64,000 nt of DNA from DATKRB01 sp036501425 (GTDB lineage Bacteria; Actinomycetota; Acidimicrobiia; Acidimicrobiales; RAAP-2). Under the pieces are notes generated by a model. That model had not been told where the DNA came from. It was given only the letters and a program-made list of their open reading frames with translations, and did no database searches. Position numbers and translations under genes: made by a program. Below, one piece after another: positions 50,644 to 59,614 of this stretch (positions are counted from its first letter, which is position 1; the number at the start of each line of letters is the position of its first letter). The stretch lies in assembly GCA_036501425.1 (NCBI GenBank), contig DASYAI010000046.1, positions 1 to 64,000 on the forward strand, written 5' to 3'.

Positions 50644-52887
50644 CTAGCCGTCCTGGGGGGCGGGCGGCGGGGGGGTCGGCCCGGGGCCGGGCCACGGCGG
50701 GGCGCTCGGCGAGGTGCCACCCGGGGCCGGCCAGGGGGGAGGGGGCCAGCCGGCCGGGGTCGGAGTGTCCCAGGTGGGTTGGCCCACCCGGGGCGGGGCT
50801 GCCCAGGTCGTCGGGGTCTCGTCGGGCGCCGACCCCTGGGCCGGCGAGCCGACCGCCTCGACCGCCGGGGGCGGGGTGCCACCGACGGCCCCGGGGACCC
50901 GGGCGGGCCCGGCTCCGTTGCCCGGCGCGCCGTTGGTGCCCGAGCCGTTGCCGGTCGCCCCTCGGCCGTTGAACGCCGGCACCATCTTCGCCCCGCTCAG
51001 GTGCACTGGCCGGCCGTAGGCCTCGTCGATGAGCCGACCGACCTCGGCCCCGTCGACGGTCTCCTGCTCGAGCAAGGCGCGCGCCACCGCGTCGAGCCCG
51101 CCCCGGTGGCGGGTCAGGACCTCGATCGCCCGCTCCTCCTCGGCCCGCAGGATGCGCTCGACCTCGTCGTCGATGACCCGGCTGGTGTCCTCGGAGTAGT
51201 CCCGGGTGTGCATCAGGTCCTCGCCCAGGAAGACCTGGCCCTGGGAGCCCCAGGCCATGGGGCCGATCTCGTCGCTCATGCCCCACTCGCGGACCATCTT
51301 GCGGGCCAGCTCGGTGTTGCCCACCAGGTCGTTGGCCGCCCCGGTGGAGAGGTCGCCGTAGACCAGGAGCTCGGCCACCCGACCACCCATCCGCACGCAG
51401 AGCGAGTCCTCGATGTAGTCGCGCGGGTGGATGTGGCGCTCCTCCATCGGCAGCTGCTGGGTCACGCCGAGGGCCATGCCGGTGGGGAGGATGGTCACCT
51501 TGTGGACCGGATCGGCGTGGTCCAGCACGTAGGCCAGCACGGCGTGCCCGCCCTCGTGGTAGGCCACCCGCTCCTTCTCGTCGGGTGAGAGCACCAGGCT
51601 CTCGCGCCGCTGGCCCATCAGGACCCGGTCCCGGGCCGTCTCGAAGTCGGCCATGGCGATGGCCAGGTTGCCGCGCCGCACCGCGTGGAGGGCCGCCTCG
51701 TTCACCAGGTTGGCCAGGTCGGCCCCGCTCATGCCCGGGGTGCCCCGGGCCACGATCTCGAGGTCGACGTCGTCGGCCACCCGCTTGCCCTTGCAGTGCA
51801 CCTTCAAGATGGGCAGCCGCTCGTCGAGATCGGGCAGCGGCACCACGATCTGGCGGTCGAAGCGCCCGGGTCGCAGGAGGGCGGGGTCGAGGATGTCGGG
51901 CCGGTTGGTCGCCGCGATGATGACCACGCCCTCGGCCGGGTCGAAGCCGTCCATCTCGGAGAGCATCTGGTTGAGGGTCTGCTCGCGCTCGTCGTGGCCG
52001 CCGCCGAGCCCGGCGCCCCGCTTGCGGCCGATGGAGTCGATCTCGTCGACGAAGATGATGGCCGGCGCCTGCTTACGGGCGGTCTGGAACAGGTCGCGCA
52101 CCCGGCTGGCGCCGACCCCGACGAACATCTCCATGAAGTCCGAGCCGCTGACCGACAAGAACGGCACCCCGGCCTCGCCGGCCACGGCACGGGCGAGGAG
52201 AGTCTTGCCCGTGCCCGGAGGACCGACGAGCAGCACCCCTTTGGGGATCTTCGCCCCGATCTCCTTGAACCGGGCCGGCGTCTTGAGGAAGTCGACGACC
52301 TCGCTGATCTCCTGCTTGACCCCGTTGTAGCCGGCGACGTCGTCGAAGGTCGTGGTCGGCCGGTCCGAGCTGAACAGCCGCGCCTTGGACCGGCCGATCG
52401 ACATGATCCCCGACATCTGGCCCCGGGTCTGGCGCCCGATGAACCACAGCAGCAGGATGAACCCGCCGATCAGGAAGACGTAGGGGAGCACGTCGAGCAC
52501 GGTGAAGCTGGGCGGGTTGGCCGCGTCGACCTGCACGCCGTGGCTGCGCATGGCCGACACGTCTGACGACAGGGGCGGGTTGAGCCCGGTGGTGCTGTAC
52601 TGCGTGCCGTCCTTCAGCTTGCCGGTGATGACCCCGGTCGAGTTGTTGATGGTGGCCGTGGAGACCTGGTCGCTGCGCACGTCGCCCATGAACGACGAGT
52701 AAGAGATGGACTTGGACGCCGGGTGGCTGAGCAGGGTGGGGATCACGAAGAGCGCCAGCACCCCGACGATCAGCACGGTCCAGATCCAGCGCCAGCTCTG
52801 GTCGCCGCCCGACCCGCTCCCGCCCCCGGGCCCCGACCCGGGCGCGCCGGGGCGCGGCGGCGTGCGGTCTGGCCGTTGCGGGCTCAC
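50644..52887 (-). CDS. ftsH: ATP-dependent zinc metalloprotease FtsH
   Basis: 747 aa, GTG start. Two membrane segments (about 33-53 and 135-155) around an external domain, AAA+ core with Walker A GPPGTGKT, Walker B IIFVDEIDSIG, second region of homology ATNRPDILDPALLRPGRFDR, and zinc site HEGGH in VAYHEGGHAVLAYVLDHADP. The last 110 residues are a Gly/Pro/Trp-rich disordered tail (TPAGWPPPPWPAPGG). It degrades misfolded membrane and cytosolic proteins. It faces opposite to the envelope genes on both sides. Confidence 0.97.
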   Translation of the reverse strand: MSPQRPDRTPPRPGAPGSGPGGGSGSGGDQSWRWIWTVLIVGVLALFVIPTLLSHPASKSISYSSFMGDVRSDQVSTATINNSTGVITGKLKDGTQYSTTGLNPPLSSDVSAMRSHGVQVDAANPPSFTVLDVLPYVFLIGGFILLLWFIGRQTRGQMSGIMSIGRSKARLFSSDRPTTTFDDVAGYNGVKQEISEVVDFLKTPARFKEIGAKIPKGVLLVGPPGTGKTLLARAVAGEAGVPFLSVSGSDFMEMFVGVGASRVRDLFQTARKQAPAIIFVDEIDSIGRKRGAGLGGGHDEREQTLNQMLSEMDGFDPAEGVVIIAATNRPDILDPALLRPGRFDRQIVVPLPDLDERLPILKVHCKGKRVADDVDLEIVARGTPGMSGADLANLVNEAALHAVRRGNLAIAMADFETARDRVLMGQRRESLVLSPDEKERVAYHEGGHAVLAYVLDHADPVHKVTILPTGMALGVTQQLPMEERHIHPRDYIEDSLCVRMGGRVAELLVYGDLSTGAANDLVGNTELARKMVREWGMSDEIGPMAWGSQGQVFLGEDLMHTRDYSEDTSRVIDDEVERILRAEEERAIEVLTRHRGGLDAVARALLEQETVDGAEVGRLIDEAYGRPVHLSGAKMVPAFNGRGATGNGSGTNGAPGNGAGPARVPGAVGGTPPPAVEAVGSPAQGSAPDETPTTWAAPPRVGQPTWDTPTPAGWPPPPWPAPGGTSPSAPPWPGPGPTPPPPAPQDG

Positions 52888-53013
52888 CCGACCATGCTAT
52901 TCGCCCCCCCTTCCCAGCGGTGACCGGGCGCTTTCGTGCCCCCTGCGGGGGGCGGCCGGCGCCGGGTCGAACCTGCCCCGGTCCGCGCACCGCCCGGCGA
53001 TATCGTGACCTCG

Positions 53014-53835
53014 ATGGCCCCCCCCGAGCAGCCCGGCCCGGTTGCCCGGGGGCGGGGCGGGGCGGATGAGGGAGGCCCTCGGCGTCCGGCGGACGGGTGG
53101 GCCTGGCTCCTGCTGGCCGTGGCCGGGTTCGTGGTCGGTCAGGTGGCGGCCCTGGTCGTCGTCGGGGTGGCCGCCGCCATCGAGGGCAAATCGGGTCAGC
53201 TGGCGATGATCGAGACCCTGGCGTCGCCGCCCGACTGGTACATCGGGTCGAGCCTGGTGGGCATCTGGTGCGGCTTCGCGCTGGGGCCGCTGGTGGCCAG
53301 CCGGCTCCGGGGCACCCGCTCGGTGGTGACCGACCTCGGCCTGCGCTTCGCCTGGATCGACCTGATCGGGATCGCCATCGGGGTGGGCGGCCAGCTGCTG
53401 GTGTCGGTGCTCTACGCGCCGTTCATCCGGCACCTGCACAACTTCTCCGCCCCGACCCAGAAGCTGACCGGGGGGGCCCACGGGTGGGGGTTCTTCGTCA
53501 TTGCCGTGCTCACGGTCGTCGGCGCCCCGTTCTTCGAGGAGCTCTTCTTCCGGGGATTGCTGCTGCGGGCCCTGTTGCGGATCACCGCCCCCGACGCCGT
53601 CTCGTCCCGGGGCTCGCGCACCCGTTGGCTGGTGGTCGCCGTGGTCCTCGACGCGGTGCTGTTCGGCCTGGCGCACGGCGAGCTCGAGCAGTTCGCCGGC
53701 CTGGCGGTCTTCGGGGCGATCCTGGCCTACGTGAGCTGGCGGACCGGCCGGCAGGGCATGAACATGGTGTCGCACGCCGCGTTCAACCTGGTGGCAGTGC
53801 TGTCGGTGGTGAGCAGCCGAGGGGTCGTCCATTGA
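53014..53835 (+). CDS. CPBP-family intramembrane metalloprotease
   Basis: 273 aa from ATG 53014; GTG 53005 possible. About eight membrane segments. Abi/CPBP signatures: EExxxR in FFEELFFRGLLLRALL, His in LFGLAHGELEQ, and a final HAAFN. These Rce1-like enzymes cleave proteins within the membrane; target unknown. Divergent from ftsH by 126 bases. Its stop overlaps the start of the next gene (TTGA). Confidence 0.88.
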   Translation: MAPPEQPGPVARGRGGADEGGPRRPADGWAWLLLAVAGFVVGQVAALVVVGVAAAIEGKSGQLAMIETLASPPDWYIGSSLVGIWCGFALGPLVASRLRGTRSVVTDLGLRFAWIDLIGIAIGVGGQLLVSVLYAPFIRHLHNFSAPTQKLTGGAHGWGFFVIAVLTVVGAPFFEELFFRGLLLRALLRITAPDAVSSRGSRTRWLVVAVVLDAVLFGLAHGELEQFAGLAVFGAILAYVSWRTGRQGMNMVSHAAFNLVAVLSVVSSRGVVH

Positions 53836-56666
53836 CCCGGGCCGAGCGTGCCCCCGCCACGGGGCGGGGCGAGGGCTCCGCGCCCCGCCACGCCCGGGCG
53901 GCCGAACCGGCGGACCTCCCGCCACGTCGGGGCCCGAGTCGCCAACCGGTGGCGGCGCTCGCGGCCGCGCTGTCGATCGCCGGGGTGATCGCCGTCACCC
54001 TCTGGCAGCTCCACCTCAACCTGCTGTTCCAGAACACCACCACCACCGGGGGCGACACCGGGGCGCACGTCATGATGCCCCAGTACCTCGAGACGCTCCT
54101 CGCCCACGGCCACCTCACCGGCTGGAGCCCCCAGTGGTACGACGGGTACCCGATCTACACCTTCTACTTCGTGCTGCCCGACCTGCTGGTGGCGCTGGGG
54201 GCGAAGGTCATCGCCTACAACGTGGCGTTCAAGTGGGGGACCGTGCTCGGCTCGGTCGCCCTGCCGGTGGCGATCTGGGCGTGCGCCCGGTGGTTCGGGT
54301 TGCGCCGGCCGCTGCCCGGGGTCCTGGCCGCCGCGGCGTTGCCGTTCCTCTTCGACTACACGTACACGATCTACGGCGGGAACCTCTTCTCGACCCTGGC
54401 CGGCGAGTACGCCTACTCCCTCAGCCTGACCCTGGCGCTGGCCTTCCTCGGTCTCTTCGCCTCGGTGCTCCGGACGGGACGGCGGCGGGGTTGGGCGGCC
54501 GTGCTGCTCGCGGCGTGCGTCCTGTCACACATCGTGCCGGCGTTGTTCGCGCTGGTCGGGGCGGCCGTCCTGACCGGGTTCGAGCTCCTGCCGGCCCGGT
54601 GGGTGCCCGACGACGACCGCCTCTGGGGCGTGCCCGCCGGCCCGGTGGTGCCGCTGCCCCGGCGCCGGGTCCTGTGGCTGGCCGGGTCCACCGTGGCGGT
54701 CGGCCTGTTGCTGTCGGGGTGGTGGCTGGTGCCCTTCGGGCTGCGCGGGGCCTACTCGACGTCCATGGGGTACACCAACCTGACCGACTTCGCGACCCTC
54801 CTGCTGCCGCGGGCGGACTGGTGGGCCCTGGTCATCGCGGCCATCGGGGTGGTGCTCGCCGTGGCACTGCGGAGCCGGTTCGCCCTCCTCTTCGCCGTGT
54901 TGGGCGGCCTCAGCGCGCTGGCCCTCGTCGTGGATCCCCAGGGCAAGCTCTACAACGTCCGCCTGCTGCCGCTGTGGTTCGCGTGCGTGTACCTCCTGGC
55001 TGCCTGGGTGCTCGGGGTGGTCGTCGTCGTCGGGGCCCGCTGGTCGGGCCGAGAGCCGCTCGGGTGGTGGTCCCGGAGGTCGCCCGCCGTCCCCGAGCTG
55101 GGGCCCTCGACCGTGCCCGAGCCGCCCGAGGCTCCCCGTCCGGCGTTCGTCCTGCCGGGCGGCGGCAGCGCCGGGGTCGCCCGCCCGCCCGGCACCTCGG
55201 CCGCCTGGCCCCTGGCCGCAGGGCCGGCCGAGGCCACCGTGGCGCTGCCGCCGGCGGGGGCCAACCGGCCGGCCGGGGTGGGGGGAGCGCCGGACCCGAG
55301 CCCGCCGTCGGCAACCATCCGGCCCCCCAGCCCCTCGGCCAGCGCCACCGCCTGGTTCGGCGCGCCGGTGGTCCCCTCGACCGGCTCCGAGCCCCCGTCC
55401 GCTCCGGACGTCGTGGCGGACCCGGGCGCGAGCGACGGACCCGGTGGCCGCCGTGGCCCGGCCCCCCGGTGGGAGGATCCCCCCGGCACCCGCCGCCGGC
55501 GCACCCCGGGCGCCGTGGTCGGCCCGCTGGTGGCGATCGCCGCCGCGTGCCTCGTCGTGGTGCCGCCGTTCATCCCGGGGCTCGTCTCGGCGCACGTGCT
55601 GCCGGTCACGCCCGGCGCCAACCAGGTCACCAACTGGTCCCGGTACAACTACGTCGGGTACGAGGGCCAACCCTCGTACCCCGAGTACCAGTCGGTCATG
55701 ACCATGATGCGCCAGGTCGGCGCCCGCTACGGCTGCGGCCGGGCGATGTGGGAGTACAACGCCGACCTCGGGCGCTTCGGCACCCCCGAGGCGCTGATGC
55801 TCCTTCCCTACTGGACCGACGGCTGCATCGACTCGATGGAAGGGCTGCTGTTCGAGTCCTCGACCACCACCCCCTATCACTTCCTCAACCAGGCGGAGCT
55901 GTCGGTGGGGCCCTCCAACCCGATGGTGGGGCTGCCCTACGGCCCGGTCGACGTGCCGCTCGGGATCGAGCACCTCCAGCTGCTCGGAACCCGCTACTTC
56001 ATGGCCACTAGCCCCTCGGTGCAGCAGGCGGCCGAGGCCGACCCGTCCCTGCGGCTGGTCGCCTCGATCGGCCCCTTCAGCGGGTCGAACAACGGGACGC
56101 CGATCGAGACCACCTGGGACGTGTTTCTGGTGGCCGGCTCCCAGCTCGTCCAGCCGCTGACCCACCTGCCCGACGTGCTGCGCGGCGTCGGTCCGGCCCA
56201 GCCGAGCTGGTTGCCCCCCTCGGTCGCCTGGTACGACGACCCGGCCCGATGGGACGTCGAGCTGGCCCAGAGCGGCCCGGCGAACTGGCCCCGGGTCGCC
56301 GCCGGCCAGGCCCGCTCGCCCGCGGTGGCGGTGCCGAGCACCACGGTCAGCGACATCCACCAGTCCGACCAGTCGATCAGCTTCCGGGTCAGCCGGGTGG
56401 GCACCCCGGTGCTCGTGAAGGTCTCGTACTTCCCCAACTGGCAGGCCCACGGGGCCAACGGCCCCTGGCGGGTCACCCCCAACCTCATGGTGGTGGTGCC
56501 CACCAGCCACGACGTCACCGTGGTGTACGGCACCACCCCGGCCAACGAGGCCGGCCTGGCGTGCACCATCGCCGGCTTGCTGGCCCTGGTCCTCCTCGCC
56601 GCGGGGTGGCTGTGGCGCCGGTCGCGCCGGCCCTACGTGCCCCGGCCCCGGAGCACCGACGGCTGA
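53832..56666 (+). CDS. Large polytopic membrane protein, GT-C-like
   Basis: 944 aa if started at TTG 53832, whose overlap with the CPBP stop (TTGA) matches the coupling seen elsewhere. An N-terminal membrane half has GGDTGAHVMMPQYLETLLAH after the first segment, with an acidic residue as in GT-C active sites, and WSPQWYDGYPIYTFYFVLPD. A 200-residue Pro/Ala-rich linker follows, then an external domain (NYVGYEGQPSYPEYQSVMTM) and a last anchor. Similar proteins are thought to be lipid-linked sugar transferases of envelope glycans. No exact family assigned. Confidence 0.75.
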   Translation: MTRAERAPATGRGEGSAPRHARAAEPADLPPRRGPSRQPVAALAAALSIAGVIAVTLWQLHLNLLFQNTTTTGGDTGAHVMMPQYLETLLAHGHLTGWSPQWYDGYPIYTFYFVLPDLLVALGAKVIAYNVAFKWGTVLGSVALPVAIWACARWFGLRRPLPGVLAAAALPFLFDYTYTIYGGNLFSTLAGEYAYSLSLTLALAFLGLFASVLRTGRRRGWAAVLLAACVLSHIVPALFALVGAAVLTGFELLPARWVPDDDRLWGVPAGPVVPLPRRRVLWLAGSTVAVGLLLSGWWLVPFGLRGAYSTSMGYTNLTDFATLLLPRADWWALVIAAIGVVLAVALRSRFALLFAVLGGLSALALVVDPQGKLYNVRLLPLWFACVYLLAAWVLGVVVVVGARWSGREPLGWWSRRSPAVPELGPSTVPEPPEAPRPAFVLPGGGSAGVARPPGTSAAWPLAAGPAEATVALPPAGANRPAGVGGAPDPSPPSATIRPPSPSASATAWFGAPVVPSTGSEPPSAPDVVADPGASDGPGGRRGPAPRWEDPPGTRRRRTPGAVVGPLVAIAAACLVVVPPFIPGLVSAHVLPVTPGANQVTNWSRYNYVGYEGQPSYPEYQSVMTMMRQVGARYGCGRAMWEYNADLGRFGTPEALMLLPYWTDGCIDSMEGLLFESSTTTPYHFLNQAELSVGPSNPMVGLPYGPVDVPLGIEHLQLLGTRYFMATSPSVQQAAEADPSLRLVASIGPFSGSNNGTPIETTWDVFLVAGSQLVQPLTHLPDVLRGVGPAQPSWLPPSVAWYDDPARWDVELAQSGPANWPRVAAGQARSPAVAVPSTTVSDIHQSDQSISFRVSRVGTPVLVKVSYFPNWQAHGANGPWRVTPNLMVVVPTSHDVTVVYGTTPANEAGLACTIAGLLALVLLAAGWLWRRSRRPYVPRPRSTDG

Positions 56667-56737
56667 CGGGCTCCACCGGCCGCCGGGCCCCCGGGGCCCC
56701 GGGTTCGGCTGACGGGCTCGGGTAGTCTGGCCGGGCC

Positions 56738-58135
56738 ATGGGCGACCCGGACCTCGTGTTCAAGGCCTACGACATCCGGGGAACGGTCCCCGACCAGCTC
56801 GACGCCCCGCTCTGCCGGGCGATCGGGGCGGCGGTGGCCCGGTTCACCGGGGCGCCCCGGCTGCTGGTCGCCCGGGACATGCGACCCTCGGGCGTCGAGC
56901 TGAGCGCGGCGTTCGTGGAGGGTGCCCGGTCCGAAGGCGCCTCGGTGACCGACCTCGGCATGGGATCGACCGACTTCTTGTACTTCGCCTCCGGCCACCT
57001 CGACGCGCCCGCCGCCATGTTCACCGCCTCGCACAACCCGGCCGGCTACAACGGGATCAAGCTGTGCCTGTCCGGCGCCCGCCCCATCGGGAGCGACACC
57101 GGCCTGGGGGAGATCAAGGCGCTGGCCGAGGAGCGGTTGGCGACCGGGCCCGGGGGCTCTGCCGGGCCCCCGGCGGGGTCGCTGGACCAGCTCGACCTGC
57201 TCGACGAATGGGCCGACCACGTGCGGTCGTTCGTGGACGTCGGGGCCCTGGCGCCCCTGAAGGTGGTGGCCGACACGGCCAACGGGATGGGCGGCCTGGT
57301 CGTGCCCAAGGTGTTCGCCTCCCTTCCCTTCGAGGTGGAGATCCTCTTCGAGGAACTGGACGGCACCTTCCCCAACCACCCGGCCGACCCGATCCAGCCC
57401 GAGAACCTGGTGCCCCTGAAGGCGGCCGTCCTCGACCGCGGGGCCGACGTGGGGCTGGCCTTCGACGGCGACGCCGACCGGGTCTTTCTGGTCGACGAGC
57501 GGGCCGAGCCGGTGTCCGGGTCCCTTACCACCGCCCTGGTCGCCGCCTCGATGCTGGCCAAGCACCCCGGCTCCACCGTCTTGTACAACCTGATCTGCTC
57601 GCACGTGGTGCCCGAGGTGGTGACCGAGCACGGCGGGGTGCCCGTGCGCACCCGGGTGGGCCACTCCTTCATCAAGCAGGTCATGGCCGATACGGGCGCC
57701 GTCTTCGGCGGCGAGCACTCCGGGCACTACTACTTCCGTGACAACTACCGGGCCGACTCGGGCATCATCACCGCCCTGGTCGTGCTGGAGCTGATGAGCG
57801 CGGCCGGCGCCCCGCTGTCCGAGCTGCTGGCCCCCTACCGGCGGTACGCGGACTCGGGCGAGATCAACACCAAGGTGCCGGACCCGGGGGCCACCGTCGA
57901 GGCGGTCGCCCGCACCGAAGCCGACCAGGGCGGGCTGGTCGACCGGCTCGACGGCCTGACCGTCGATCACGGGACCTGGTGGTACAACCTGCGACCGTCC
58001 AACACCGAGCCGCTGCTCCGGCTCAACGTCGAGGCGGCCGACGCGGACGATCTCGCTCGGCGGGTGGCCGAGGTCCAGCAGATGATCGCCGAGCTCGGGC
58101 AGCGGGCGGCCAGCTCCGCCCCTGCCGGGGAGTGA
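56738..58135 (+). CDS. manB: Phosphomannomutase/phosphoglucomutase
   Basis: 465 aa. Alpha-D-phosphohexomutase: VFKAYDIRGTVPDQL at the start, active serine loop FTASHNPAGYNGIKL, metal loop LAFDGDADRVFLVD, sugar loop GGEHSGHYYF and phosphate loop RPSNTEPLLRLNVEA. It interconverts mannose-6-P and mannose-1-P (or glucose phosphates), feeding the guanylyltransferase at 35488. Start ATG 56738 is well placed. Followed by the Trm112 and isomerase genes as in other actinobacteria. Confidence 0.95.
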   Translation: MGDPDLVFKAYDIRGTVPDQLDAPLCRAIGAAVARFTGAPRLLVARDMRPSGVELSAAFVEGARSEGASVTDLGMGSTDFLYFASGHLDAPAAMFTASHNPAGYNGIKLCLSGARPIGSDTGLGEIKALAEERLATGPGGSAGPPAGSLDQLDLLDEWADHVRSFVDVGALAPLKVVADTANGMGGLVVPKVFASLPFEVEILFEELDGTFPNHPADPIQPENLVPLKAAVLDRGADVGLAFDGDADRVFLVDERAEPVSGSLTTALVAASMLAKHPGSTVLYNLICSHVVPEVVTEHGGVPVRTRVGHSFIKQVMADTGAVFGGEHSGHYYFRDNYRADSGIITALVVLELMSAAGAPLSELLAPYRRYADSGEINTKVPDPGATVEAVARTEADQGGLVDRLDGLTVDHGTWWYNLRPSNTEPLLRLNVEAADADDLARRVAEVQQMIAELGQRAASSAPAGE

Positions 58136-58143
58136 CGGGCTCC

Positions 58144-58425
58144 GTGGCGCTCGACCCCCTCTTGCTGAGCGTGCTGGCCTGTCCGGTGGACAAGGGTCCC
58201 CTGTTGTGGTTCGAAGAGGAGAGCCTGCTCTACAACCCCCGCCTCCACCGTGGCTACCAGGTGCTCGACGGCGTGCCGGTCATGCTGGTCGAGGAGGCCA
58301 CCGAGGTCGACCAGTCGGAGCACGATCGCCTCATGCGCACGGCGGCGGCCGGGAGCGTCCCCGAGACCGGCACCGGCCCCCCTCCGGAGACCGGCGCCGG
58401 TGCCGGCGGTTCCTCGCGCCCTTGA
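58144..58425 (+). CDS. Trm112-family small protein
   Basis: 93 aa from GTG 58144 (VALDPLLLSVLACPVDKGPL); GTG 58132 would overlap the manB stop (GTGA) and is also possible. LACPVDKGPL and LLYNPRLHRGYQVLDGVPVM are Trm112 zinc-ribbon features, but only one Cys of the possible metal site is seen. In eukaryotes and archaea Trm112 activates methyltransferases; in actinobacteria it often sits between manB and the isomerase gene with unknown role. The tail is Gly/Pro-rich. Confidence 0.88.
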   Translation: MALDPLLLSVLACPVDKGPLLWFEEESLLYNPRLHRGYQVLDGVPVMLVEEATEVDQSEHDRLMRTAAAGSVPETGTGPPPETGAGAGGSSRP

Positions 58426-59495
58426 CCCCCCGAACCGGGGCCCACGGCCCCTGGTCCGCTGCCTCGCCCCTGGCCACCGACTCGATGGGCATGTGGGCCG
58501 CCACCGGGGGGCTGCCCGAGCAGCTCGAAGCGGCGGTGGCGGCCGAGCGGGTGGCGGTGCCGGCGACCGGCGGGGTCACCGACGTCGCCGTGCTGGGCGT
58601 CGGTGCCGAGGCCCTCGCAGGGCAGCTGGTCGGCGTGTTGACCACCGCCCAGCTGGCGGTGCCGCTGGCGGTGCTGGGCGACGGGGAGCTGCCGGCCTAC
58701 GTCGGGGCCGGGTCCGTGGTGTTCGCCCTGTCGTGGTCGGGCGAGGCGCCGGGCGTCCTGGCGGCGGCCCAGGTGGCGGTGGCCCGGCGTGCCCGGGTGG
58801 TGGTGGTCGGCCGGGGTGGTGGCCCACTGGCCGCGTGGGCCGCCCGGTCGGGTCAGGCGGTGCTCCCGGTGGCTCCCGATCTGCCCTGCGGCCGGTCCGC
58901 TCTCGGCGCCCTCGCCGTCGCGGTCCTGATGACGCTGGAGGAGCTCGGGCTCGTCGCCGGCGTCGGGCGGCGGGTGCTGCAGGCCGCGCACGGGCTGGCG
59001 GAGCAGCGGGAGGAGCTGGCCGGCGCCACGGGTGGCGGCGCGCTCGCCGTCGCGCGCCGGATCGGCCGAACCTTTCCTGTCGTGCACGGGTCGGCGGGGA
59101 TCACCGCGGTGGCGGCGGCGCGCTGGAAGCAGCAGGTCAACGCCAACGCCAAGACCCCCGCGTTCTGGGCCGCCCACCCCGACCTGGACCACCACGAGGT
59201 GGCGGGCTGGGGCCAGTCCGGCGACGTGACCCGCCAGGTCTTCACCCTGGTGGAGCTCCGCCGGCCCGGGGAGCCGCCCTCGACCCGGCGGCGGTTCGAG
59301 CAGGCGGCCGAGGCGCTCGACGAGGTGGTGGCCACCGTGGTGCCGGTATGGGCGCAGGAGGGCGACGAGGTCGCCCAGTTCTTCGAGCTGGCCCTGATGG
59401 GCGACTTCGTCTCGCTGCACCTGGCCGCGGCCGAGGGCGTCGACCCGGGCCCCACGCCGGTGGTCGACGAGATCGAGCGGGCCGCGGCGGGCTGA
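58422..59495 (+). CDS. SIS-domain phosphoglucose/phosphomannose isomerase
   Basis: 357 aa from TTG 58422 (TTGA overlap with the previous stop); ATG 58485 would make it shorter. Two SIS domains: LGVGAEALAGQL and FALSWSGEAPGVLAAAQ in the first, VVHGSAGITAVAAARWKQQV in the second. NANAKTPAFWAAHPDLDHHE is the signature of the bifunctional PGI/PMI C-terminal domain. It would link fructose-6-P with mannose- and glucose-6-P at the entry to the GDP-mannose route. Confidence 0.88.
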   Translation: MTPRTGAHGPWSAASPLATDSMGMWAATGGLPEQLEAAVAAERVAVPATGGVTDVAVLGVGAEALAGQLVGVLTTAQLAVPLAVLGDGELPAYVGAGSVVFALSWSGEAPGVLAAAQVAVARRARVVVVGRGGGPLAAWAARSGQAVLPVAPDLPCGRSALGALAVAVLMTLEELGLVAGVGRRVLQAAHGLAEQREELAGATGGGALAVARRIGRTFPVVHGSAGITAVAAARWKQQVNANAKTPAFWAAHPDLDHHEVAGWGQSGDVTRQVFTLVELRRPGEPPSTRRRFEQAAEALDEVVATVVPVWAQEGDEVAQFFELALMGDFVSLHLAAAEGVDPGPTPVVDEIERAAAG

Positions 59496-59614
59496 GCCCC
59501 AGGCCGACCACGACGGGCCGGGCGGCGGGCTGAGCCACGCCAGGCGCCGGGTTGAGCCACAACTACTGAGCGCCCACGGGTCTCAGGATGGACGGCACCG
59601 CGGGGCCGCCCGGC

